Assembly (NCBI GenBank): GCA_030433005.1
Contig: JAUILQ010000006.1
Location: 1-64,000, forward strand
Direction of reading: 5' to 3'
From: Alphaproteobacteria bacterium
GTDB taxonomy: Bacteria > Pseudomonadota > Alphaproteobacteria > Kiloniellales > DSM-21159
Length of the DNA: 64,000 nucleotides
This document shows positions 1 to 6,431 of the stretch, one piece after another (position 1 is the first letter of the stretch; each line of letters opens with the position of its first letter). A model generated the notes under the pieces. That model had not been told where the DNA came from, searched no databases, and worked only from the letters and a program-made list of their open reading frames with translations. Both the position numbers and the translations under genes were made by a program.

Positions 1-218
1 AGAACCAAACGCTTGCGCCCCTTCTCGGCGCCCCGGCCGGGCAACCGCAAACGGCGACGCGAACAAACCAGGGAAACCGTCAACGATGTTCCCGGTCCAT
101 AGTGTCAACGATCCTACCGGTTGCTCAAACGGCGGCGTCCGCCCCTAGCGCCCCCTCTCCGCCCCTTTGGGGGGGAGAGGGTCGGGGTGAGGTGGGGGAG
201 GGTCCCCCGCGCCATCGC
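1..218. other. Left-edge intergenic stretch
   Basis: No coding region is supported here. The ORFs listed in this stretch run through a G-rich palindromic repeat (separate entry) and have no recognisable protein signature. The short string GTCAACGAT occurs twice (around 79 and 106), which may be chance. The stretch lies downstream of the minus-strand gene that stops at 219. Confidence 0.5.
151..198. repeat. Intergenic palindromic repeat, family C, copy 1
   Basis: A C-rich run followed by TTTGGGGGGGAGAGGG and then GGGGTGAGGTGGGGG. The first part folds as a hairpin (CCCTCTCC pairing with GGAGAGGG). Nearly the same sequence recurs at the end of gltX near 43608-43653, differing at only a few positions, so this is a dispersed repeat rather than unique sequence. 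Confidence 0.75.
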
Positions 219-596
219 TCAGCGTCCTGCCTTACCCGGCCGCACCCGCCGACCTGCCGTCCGGAGAGCGACAACGATCGGCGCCACGACCGAAAGCGCC
301 GCGGCGGCGATCGGCTGGATCAGGTAGCTCCACCCCGCCTCATTGAGAATCGCCGGGTAGATGATCGGATCGAAGACCTCAGAAGCGACGAGGTAGATGT
401 AGAGCGCGCCTGCCGGCAGCGTCAGCAGCGCGGCCCGGGCTCTCCAGCGCGAAAGGGCGAGCGCCAGGATGACAATGGCCCCGCAGGCGAGCCACAGCTC
501 CAACGGGTCCGGCATCTTGTCCATCACTTCGGCATGGGCGACCCCAGGCCACAGCGACACAGCGACCGCCATCTGAAGCGCCCGGCGGGCTCTCAT
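219..596 (-). CDS. Small predicted membrane protein, function unknown
   Basis: 125 residues from an ATG at 596, chosen because the longer ORF in the track is a shadow of the neighbouring DUF1272 gene. The N-terminus looks like a signal peptide ending near AHA-E (residues 1-25). Three hydrophobic segments follow (about 36-52, 55-75, 92-115), and the tail is basic. It starts 7 nt after the stop of the DUF1272 gene, so the two are probably co-transcribed. I do not recognise a family. An alternative reading is that the first segment is a signal anchor rather than a cleaved peptide. Confidence 0.65.
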   Translation of the reverse strand: MRARRALQMAVAVSLWPGVAHAEVMDKMPDPLELWLACGAIVILALALSRWRARAALLTLPAGALYIYLVASEVFDPIIYPAILNEAGWSYLIQPIAAAALSVVAPIVVALRTAGRRVRPGKAGR

Positions 597-603
597 GCCG
601 CCC

Positions 604-894
604 TCACCGCCGTTCCGGCGGCACCTCGCGGTAGCGGGCCTGCAGCTCGGCCAGCTTGGCCGGGTCCGGGGTCTTGACGACGCGCTCGCTCGAGGCGGGA
701 TGCTTCGCCAGCATCGCCTGCGGGCGCACCGGGCGGCGCTCGAGGCCGCCGCCGCAGTTCGGGCAGACGTTGGCGAGCGGGCCCTCGGCGCAGGCGGCGC
801 AGAAGGTGCATTCGTAGCTGCAGATCCGGGCGTCCGGGTCGTGCGGCGGCAGGTCGCGGTCGCAGAGCTCGCAGTTCGGACGCAGCGCCAGCAT
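604..894 (-). CDS. DUF1272 small Cys-rich zinc-ribbon-like protein
   Basis: 96 residues. The start MLALRPNCELCDRDLPP and the spaced Cys pairs (CELC, CSYECTFC, CAEG, CPNCGGGL) match the DUF1272 family, in which paired cysteines are thought to bind zinc. The C-terminal third (RRPVRPQAMLAKHP and after) is a charged tail. The molecular role of the family is unknown. It is the first gene of a two-gene minus-strand unit with the membrane protein downstream. Confidence 0.9.
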   Translation of the reverse strand: MLALRPNCELCDRDLPPHDPDARICSYECTFCAACAEGPLANVCPNCGGGLERRPVRPQAMLAKHPASSERVVKTPDPAKLAELQARYREVPPERR

Positions 895-986
895 CGCCTT
901 CCCCTCCGCACGGTGCCCCAGGCGTTAACCGAACCCTAAGCTGGCGGCGGCCAGACTGGCGAGGTCCAATCCGGGGGAAAGACCTG

Positions 987-2600
987 ATGCCAGCCGCGTT
1001 GCCGTCCAGCCTCACGCCGCCGACTGCGCTCGCGGCGGGCGGCGACCGCTTTGCCGAGGCCGTGGCGCTCCATCAGGCGGGCAAGCTGCCCGAGGCCGAG
1101 GCGCTCTACCGCCAGATCCTGCGGCGCGAGCCGCGCCGTGCCGAGGCCTGGCACCTGCTCGGCGTGCTGGCCGGCCAGTGCGGCAAGCTGGAGGCCGCGC
1201 TCGAGCTGCTCGACCAGGCGGTCGACCTCGACCCGCGCCCGGCCCACTACCACGAGAACCGCGCCAAGGCGCTGCGCCGCCTGGGCCGCATCGAGGCCGC
1301 CGAGGCCGCCTACCACGCCGCCCTCGCCCGGGCGCCGCAGCAGGTCGGCCTGCAACTCGGCCTGGGCAGGCTGCTGCTCGCCGAGGGCCGCGGCGAGGAG
1401 GCCCTGGAGCCGCTGCGCCGGGCCACGGTGCTGACCCCGGGCGACGCCGCGACCCATGCGACCTACGCCGCCGCGCTCTCACAGGTCGGCCAGTCGGCGC
1501 GCGCCGAGATGGCGCTGCGCAAGGCCGTGCGCCTCGATCCCGAGAACGCCGATCACTGGCGCAACCTCGGGCTGGTGCGCCGCCAGCTCGGCAAGGCCGG
1601 CCCGGCCGCCGAAGCCCTGGAGCGCGCCGTCGCCCTCGCCCCCGAGGACCGCGAGGCGCGCTACGCCCTCGGCCTGCACCGCCTGCAGCACGGCGCGCTC
1701 GCCGAGGGCTGGGCGCTGGCGCTCGGCCGCGAGGAGGCGCCCTCCGGCGCCGCCTGGCGCCGCCGCCTGCCGCAGCCGCGCTGGCAGGGCGAGACGCTGG
1801 CCGGCCGCTCCCTGCTGCTGTGGGGCGAGCAGGGCGTGGGCGACGAGATCCTCTTCGCGCGCCAGCTGCCGCGCGCGCTCGCCGAGGCCGGGGCCGCCGG
1901 CGGCACCGTCGCCGTCGAGTGCGACCCGCGACTCGCCGGCCTCTACCGCCGCAGCTTCCCCGGCCTGGTCGTGCTGCCGCGCGGCGCGGCCTCCGAGGGC
2001 ACCGCGGCCAGCCTCGACCTGCAGGCGCCGATCGGCGACCTGGCGGCGCGCTGGCTGACCGACTTCGACGCCTTCGGCGCGGGCGCCGCCTACCTGCAGG
2101 CCGACCCGCGATCGCGCAACGCCTGGCGGGCGCGGCTCGACGACGGCCGGCGGCTGGTCGGCATCGCCTGGCGCTCGGGCAACCCGGGCAACGGCGCGGC
2201 GCGCACGCCGCCGCTCGAGGCCTGGAAGCCGCTGCTGGCGCGCCGCGACCTGCGGCTGGTCGCCCTGCAGTACGGCGAGATCGACGCCGAGCTGGAGGCC
2301 TTCGCCGCGCTCGGCGGCCGGGTCGAGCGGCCCGAGAGCCTCGACCGCCGCGACGACCTGGAGGGCCTGGCCGCGCTGGTCGCCGCGCTCGACGGCGTGG
2401 TGACGATCGACAACGCGACGCTGCACCTGGCGGGCGCTCTGGGCGCGCCGACCCTGGGCCTGCTGCCGTTCGGCGCCAACTGGCGCTGGTTCGAGGCCTA
2501 TCCCGAGACCACGCCCTGGTACGCCTCGGTCGCGCTGCTGCGCCAGTCGAGTCCCGGCGACTGGAGCGGCCCGCTGGCCGAAGCCGCGCGCCGCGCCTGA
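987..2600 (+). CDS. TPR protein with a C-terminal glycosyltransferase-like domain
   Basis: 537 residues. Residues about 20-240 are a run of tetratricopeptide repeats, with the A-E-A-L-Y-R and A-W-H-L-L-G spacing repeated about every 34 residues. Residues about 265-530 resemble the GT9 heptosyltransferase-type fold: LLLWGEQGVGDEILFARQLP near the start of that domain and VVTIDNATLHLAGALGAP near the end. This architecture is common in proteobacteria and is often linked to flagellin or surface glycosylation, but the acceptor is not known here. It is convergent with the pyruvyl transferase-like gene, with only 14 nt between the stops. The start has a GGGGGAAAG-type ribosome site upstream. Confidence 0.85.
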   Translation: MPAALPSSLTPPTALAAGGDRFAEAVALHQAGKLPEAEALYRQILRREPRRAEAWHLLGVLAGQCGKLEAALELLDQAVDLDPRPAHYHENRAKALRRLGRIEAAEAAYHAALARAPQQVGLQLGLGRLLLAEGRGEEALEPLRRATVLTPGDAATHATYAAALSQVGQSARAEMALRKAVRLDPENADHWRNLGLVRRQLGKAGPAAEALERAVALAPEDREARYALGLHRLQHGALAEGWALALGREEAPSGAAWRRRLPQPRWQGETLAGRSLLLWGEQGVGDEILFARQLPRALAEAGAAGGTVAVECDPRLAGLYRRSFPGLVVLPRGAASEGTAASLDLQAPIGDLAARWLTDFDAFGAGAAYLQADPRSRNAWRARLDDGRRLVGIAWRSGNPGNGAARTPPLEAWKPLLARRDLRLVALQYGEIDAELEAFAALGGRVERPESLDRRDDLEGLAALVAALDGVVTIDNATLHLAGALGAPTLGLLPFGANWRWFEAYPETTPWYASVALLRQSSPGDWSGPLAEAARRA

Positions 2601-2614
2601 AGCCGCCGGCCCCC

Positions 2615-3685
2615 TCAGCCTTCGGGCAGGTTGCGTCGAGCCAGGCGGCGCAGTTCCTCCAGCTTGTCCGGCGCCCCGAAGCACGGCGCGTTGGCCTGCG
2701 CCCAGTCGATTCGGGCCGCGACCTGCTCCGTCCAGTCCTCGGCGTCGTGGGCGATCGGCGCCGGCAGGTCGAGCAGCTGCGACAGCCCGGCCAGCTTCGG
2801 CGTATGGGTCTCCAGCGCCACGAAGGGCGTGCCGCAGCAGTAGGCCGCCAGCGAGTGGTGGAAGCGCCCGGAGACCAGCAGGCGTGCGCCGGCCAGGCAG
2901 TCGCGCCACTCGACCAGGCTGCGGCACTTGCGGATCCTCAGCTCGGGCAGCAGAGCGCGCAGCTTGCGCGCGAACTCGGCCTCGTCGCTGGCCGGCTTGT
3001 CTGCGGCACCCAGCGGCAGCACCAGCTCCGTGCCGCCAGCCGCCAAGTCCCTCAGCAGCGCGGCCAGGTCGCCGAGCCGCTCGTCCGGGAACTCGGCGGC
3101 GCCGGCGACCGCGACGGTGTTTCCCCGCGCCGGCGCCGCGCCCAGGCCGGCGAAGGTCAGCGGCAGGCAGTCGGCGGCCTGCACCGCGGCGACGCCGAGC
3201 TCGCGCAGCAGCGCGCAGGAGACCGGCTCGCGGACCGCGACGTGGTCGAGCGGCCGCAGGACCCGGGCGTAGAAGCTGCCGTAGGGCGGACGCGGCGGGA
3301 TCGCCGCGTCGTCCGGGTACGCCGAGTGGTTGACCAGCCAGACCGTCTTGCCCATCAGGCTCTTGGCGGCATGCAGCAGGTAGAGCAGGCAGCCGACCGT
3401 CTGGCGCACGCCGTGCAGCGTGCCCTCGCCGTTGACGACGACCAGCTGAGCCTCGGCGATCGCCTGATAGATCCCGGGATTGGCGGCGGCGTGGCGGGCG
3501 AAGAAGGCCGGCTCGACGAACTGCTGCGGACCGGCCGGCGGCTCCGCGAGCCGGGTCGCGACGTCGAGCGGCAGGCTGCCGACCAGGTCGTGGCGCTCGG
3601 CGATCAGCGCCTTGAGGCCACGCGAGGTCGCGGTGCAGCCCCAGTGGTACCAGCGCTCGGTGTCGTTGATCAGGAGGGCACGCAT
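2615..3685 (-). CDS. Polysaccharide pyruvyl transferase family protein
   Basis: 356 residues. It begins MRALLINDTERWYHWGC, with the nucleotide-binding strand at the very N-terminus, and contains VVVNGEGTLHG near residue 85 (the family's G-E-G-T/S motif) and a second-half motif, ARLLVSGRFHHSLAAYCCGTPFVAL, characteristic of CsaB/WcaK-type pyruvyl transferases. The family adds ketal pyruvate to surface sugars, but many members have untested functions. The gene lies downstream of the DksA-type gene on the same strand (76 nt gap) and beside a TPR-glycosyltransferase, which fits a cell-surface glycan role. Confidence 0.85.
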   Translation of the reverse strand: MRALLINDTERWYHWGCTATSRGLKALIAERHDLVGSLPLDVATRLAEPPAGPQQFVEPAFFARHAAANPGIYQAIAEAQLVVVNGEGTLHGVRQTVGCLLYLLHAAKSLMGKTVWLVNHSAYPDDAAIPPRPPYGSFYARVLRPLDHVAVREPVSCALLRELGVAAVQAADCLPLTFAGLGAAPARGNTVAVAGAAEFPDERLGDLAALLRDLAAGGTELVLPLGAADKPASDEAEFARKLRALLPELRIRKCRSLVEWRDCLAGARLLVSGRFHHSLAAYCCGTPFVALETHTPKLAGLSQLLDLPAPIAHDAEDWTEQVAARIDWAQANAPCFGAPDKLEELRRLARRNLPEG

Positions 3686-3761
3686 CGCCGCTGGGAATGG
3701 GCCAGCCCCGGCCGCCCGTCAAGCAAAAGCCCGTCGAGCGAGAGGGTCGGGGCAGCACGGC

Positions 3762-4112
3762 TCAACCGTCGTCGCTCTCCAGGCAGGGCACGCAGACCGC
3801 GGTCGCCGGGTCGAGCCTGAGGCGGGCGATCGGGATCTCCTCGCCGCAGCGCACGCAGTCGCCATAGGCGTCGTCGTCCAGGCGCTGCAACGCCGCGCGG
3901 ATGCGTCCGGCCGCGGCGCGGCGGCGCTGCTCGGCGGCCTTCGCCATGGCCTGCTGCTGCAGGGCGTCCATGCGGGTCAGCCGGCCGGTGCTCTGCTGGT
4001 CCAGCTCGACCGGCCGGCGGCTCTCCGCCGTCGCCGCGTCTTGCGCCGCCAGCGCCTCGAGCTGCCGTTCCAGCTCGACCCGGAAGGCCGCGAGTTGCTC
4101 GTCGCTCAGCAT
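3762..4112 (-). CDS. TraR/DksA family C4 zinc-finger protein
   Basis: 116 residues. The N-terminal two thirds are predicted to be a helical coiled coil rich in Gln, Ala and Arg. The C-terminus carries the C4 zinc finger C-V-R-C-G-E-E ... C-V-P-C-L-E typical of DksA/TraR proteins. DksA relatives enter the RNA polymerase secondary channel. This one is shorter than DksA (about 150 residues) and lacks an obvious conserved acidic tip, so it is better called DksA-like. It is transcribed toward the pyruvyl transferase gene. Confidence 0.88.
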   Translation of the reverse strand: MLSDEQLAAFRVELERQLEALAAQDAATAESRRPVELDQQSTGRLTRMDALQQQAMAKAAEQRRRAAAGRIRAALQRLDDDAYGDCVRCGEEIPIARLRLDPATAVCVPCLESDDG

Positions 4113-4233
4113 CGAGCCAGCCTAGCCGAGGCCGGCGGACGAAGGCGAGGGCCCGCAAAAGGGGTGCGGCGAGGCTTCACAAGCCGCCGCCGCCGTGCGA
4201 CGAGGGCCGAACGGCTTTCAGGAGATGCTTGCG

Positions 4234-4956
4234 ATGAGCCCGCTGTTCGAGGAGCTCGACTACCGCCCCACGGCGATCGGCACGCTCAGCCTGCGCCGCC
4301 GCCGCGATCCGGCCAGCGACGAGACGCTCTACGAGATCAAGCTCGACGACGACTTCCTGATGTCGAGCCGCTTCACCGCGGCGGAGGAGGCGCTGGCCCG
4401 CGTCGCGCTCGCCGAGGCGCCGGGCCGGGCGCTCGAGGTCGTGGTCGGCGGGCTCGGCCTCGGCTACACGGCGCGCGCGGCGCTGGAGGAGCCGCGGGTC
4501 GACTCGCTGCTGGTGGTCGAGGCGCTGGCCCCGGTCATCGAGTGGCACCGCGACGGCCTGCTGCCGCTCGGCGCGACGCTGACCGCCGACGCCCGCTGCC
4601 GCTTCCGCGAGGCCGACTTCTTCGCCCTGGCGGCCGATCCGGATCTCGGCTTCGACGCCGAGCGGCGCGGCCGGCGCTGGGACGCCGTGCTGCTCGACAT
4701 CGACCACTCGCCGGACGACCTGCTCGACCCGGCCAACGCCGGATTCTACCAGCCCGAGGGGCTGCGCCGGCTGGCCGGCCATCTCAAGCCCGGCGGCGTC
4801 TTCGCGCTGTGGAGCAACGACCCGCCGGACGAGGCCTTCCTGGCGCGCCTGCGCCGGGTCTTCGCCGAGGCCCGCGCCGAGGTCGTCGACTTCGCCGATT
4901 CGCGCGGCGAGCCGGTCGCCAACAGCCTCTACCTGGCCTTCACGGCGCGCGGCTGA
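4234..4956 (+). CDS. Spermidine-synthase-like methyltransferase-fold protein
   Basis: 240 residues from the ATG at 4234, chosen because AGGAG sits about 9 nt upstream; the track's longer start adds 13 doubtful residues. The region LEVVVGGLGLGYTARAAL followed by an acidic VVEAL and AVLLDIDHSPDDLL is the SAM-binding Rossmann core found in spermidine synthases and their relatives. The aminopropyltransferase gate loop is not evident, so it may be a methyltransferase or an orphan member of the superfamily. It precedes the interrupted palindrome and IS element. Confidence 0.75.
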   Translation: MSPLFEELDYRPTAIGTLSLRRRRDPASDETLYEIKLDDDFLMSSRFTAAEEALARVALAEAPGRALEVVVGGLGLGYTARAALEEPRVDSLLVVEALAPVIEWHRDGLLPLGATLTADARCRFREADFFALAADPDLGFDAERRGRRWDAVLLDIDHSPDDLLDPANAGFYQPEGLRRLAGHLKPGGVFALWSNDPPDEAFLARLRRVFAEARAEVVDFADSRGEPVANSLYLAFTARG

Positions 4957-5004
4957 GAGTCTGAACACGGGGTGCCTGAGGCGCTCCCACGCTCGCATGG
5001 TTCG

Positions 5005-5009
5005 ACAAG
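5005..5009. repeat. Target-site duplication, left copy (ACAAG)
   Basis: ACAAG lies immediately outside the TGT end of the IS and is repeated directly after the opposite end, at 6292-6296. Five base pairs is within the range seen for IS481-type elements. Confidence 0.8.
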
Positions 5010-5057
5010 TGTGCAGCCCCGAGACATGGTGGACACATGTCCGGGGACATGGTGGAC
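5010..5057 (+). repeat. IS left terminal inverted repeat
   Basis: Begins TGTGCAGCCCC and holds two copies of GACATGGTGGAC at 5023-5034 and 5046-5057. The inner copy ends about 40 nt before the transposase start codon. Confidence 0.85.
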
Positions 5058-5098
5058 GCATTCTGTTCGGCATTGGAGGCCTTTTGGAGGGTCCTGCG

Positions 5099-6241
5099 AT
5101 GCCGTTTCGGGGGCTGTCTGTGATGGAGCAGCGCCGGCTGTTCGTGGAGGCCGCGAGCCTGGAGGATGCGAACCTGCGGGGCCTGTGCCGGGCCTTCGGG
5201 ATCAGTCCGACGACCGGCTACAAGTGGCTGGGGCGCTACCGGGAGAGCGGCGAGGCGGGTCTGCCGGATCGCTCGCGCCGGCCGCTGAGCTCGCCGCGCC
5301 GCTCGCCGGTGGCGCTCGAGCAGGCGGTGGTCGCGGTGCGCCGGGCCCATCCCTGCTGGGGCGGGCGCAAGATCCACCACGTGCTGCGCGCCCAGGGCCT
5401 GGACCCGGCCCCGCACCGCAGCACGGTGACCGGCATCCTGCACCGCCACGGCCTGATCGCGCCGGAGGCCTCGGCCCAGCGCCGGCCGTGGCAGCGCTTC
5501 GAGCGGGCGACGCCGAACGAGCTCTGGCAGATGGACTTCAAGGGCCATTTCCCGCTCGGCGCCGGCCGCTGCCACCCCCTGACCGTGATCGACGACCACT
5601 CGCGCTTCCTGGTCGCGCTGTCGGCCTGCCGGGACGAACGGCGCGCCAGCGTCCAGCCGGCGCTCACCGAGAGCTTCCGCCGCCACGGCCTGCCCGAGGC
5701 GATCCTGGTCGACAACGGGCCGCCCTGGGGCAAGGACAGCGAGCACCGGCACACCCGCCTGACCGCCTGGCTGATGCGGCTCGGCGTCGCCGTTCACCAC
5801 GGCCGGCCCTACCATCCGCAGACCCGCGGCAAGAACGAGCGGCTCAACGGCACGCTCGCCCGGGAGGTCGTCGAGGTCGAGGACTTCGCCGACTTCGAGA
5901 CGCTGCAGGCGCGCTTCGATGCCTGGCGCGAGGTCTACAATCACCTGCGACCCCACGAGGCGATCGGCGACCGCCCGCCGGCCAGCCGCTACCTGCGCTC
6001 GCCGCGCGCCTTTCCCGACCAGCTGCCGCCGATCGCCTATCCCGACGACTGCCTGGTGCGCCGCGTCGACCGCTACGGCCGGATCAGCATCAGGCATCAC
6101 CCCTACTTCCTCAGCGGCGCCTTCGCCGGCCATCCCGTCGGCCTCAGGCCGACCCAGCGCGATGGCCTCTACGACGTGCTCTTCTGCACATTCACCGTCG
6201 CTCAGCTCGACCTCAACAAGCCGCAAGAAACCGATGCCTGA
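5099..6241 (+). CDS. IS481-type DDE transposase
   Basis: 380 residues from the ATG at 5099, preferred over the track start at 4997 because GGAGG lies 8 nt upstream and the longer version would begin outside the IS. Residues 1-75 form a helix-turn-helix region (LCRAFGISPTTGYKWLGRYR). The rve catalytic core shows the first Asp in LWQMDFKGHF, the second in ILVDNGPPWG and the Glu in RGKNERLNGTL, so the DDE triad is complete. No frameshift or internal stop is present. Confidence 0.93.
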   Translation: MPFRGLSVMEQRRLFVEAASLEDANLRGLCRAFGISPTTGYKWLGRYRESGEAGLPDRSRRPLSSPRRSPVALEQAVVAVRRAHPCWGGRKIHHVLRAQGLDPAPHRSTVTGILHRHGLIAPEASAQRRPWQRFERATPNELWQMDFKGHFPLGAGRCHPLTVIDDHSRFLVALSACRDERRASVQPALTESFRRHGLPEAILVDNGPPWGKDSEHRHTRLTAWLMRLGVAVHHGRPYHPQTRGKNERLNGTLAREVVEVEDFADFETLQARFDAWREVYNHLRPHEAIGDRPPASRYLRSPRAFPDQLPPIAYPDDCLVRRVDRYGRISIRHHPYFLSGAFAGHPVGLRPTQRDGLYDVLFCTFTVAQLDLNKPQETDA

Positions 6242-6243
6242 GT

Positions 6244-6291
6244 GTCCACCATGTCTCCGGACACCTGTCCACCATGTCTCCAGGCTGGACA
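6244..6291 (-). repeat. IS right terminal inverted repeat
   Basis: Reverse complement begins TGTCCAGCCTG and contains the same paired GACATGGTGGAC units as the left end. It starts only 2 nt after the transposase stop codon. Confidence 0.85.
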
Positions 6292-6296
6292 ACAAG
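6292..6296. repeat. Target-site duplication, right copy (ACAAG)
   Basis: Direct repeat of the ACAAG at 5005-5009. Joining 5009 to 6297 rebuilds the palindrome arm. Confidence 0.8.
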
Positions 6297-6431
6297 CTCA
6301 CCATGAAGCGATGGAAAGGTCTTCGCGGGCTCCCCGAAGGCGCTTCGAGGTGAGCTTGTCGAACCATGCGAGCGCGACCGGCACCGGCCCTCCGCCCAAG
6401 GGAGCGCGTTGCGAAGCAGCGTCCCGCCGCC

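Larger units (their letters stand above)
5010..6291 (+). mobile_element. Intact IS481-type insertion sequence, 1282 bp
   Basis: The element starts with TGT and ends with ACA. Terminal inverted repeats of about 48 bp (5010-5057 and 6244-6291) match at most positions. Each end contains GACATGGTGGAC twice in direct orientation, separated by a TGTCCGG-like spacer, giving four copies in the element. One transposase gene fills the interior. The flanking ACAAG duplication and the unbroken transposase indicate a recent, probably functional insertion. The family call rests on the transposase type, the TGT ends and the duplication length. Confidence 0.88.
4990..6374. repeat. Family-B palindrome split by the IS element
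   Basis: The left arm runs from CGCTCGCATGGTTCGACAAG (4990-5009) and continues after the IS with CTCACC (6297-6302). The right arm at 6349-6374 is its exact reverse complement. If the IS and one copy of the 5-bp duplication are removed, a 26-bp perfect inverted repeat with a 46-nt internal segment is restored, and the pairing continues imperfectly inward (GAAGCG with CGCTTC). The second family member lies at 50336-50422. Confidence 0.85.

Noticed and set aside
1178-3820. 880-residue plus-strand ORF of Arg/Ala/Pro-rich protein
   Set aside because: Shadow of the TPR gene and the antisense pyruvyl transferase gene in a GC-rich genome; no domain features. Similar long shadows (for example 6366-9131, 6298-10224, 43642-47109) were left out for the same reason.
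4997-5098. Longer transposase start at 4997
   Set aside because: It would begin outside the IS in the repeat, while the ATG at 5099 has GGAGG at the correct spacing.
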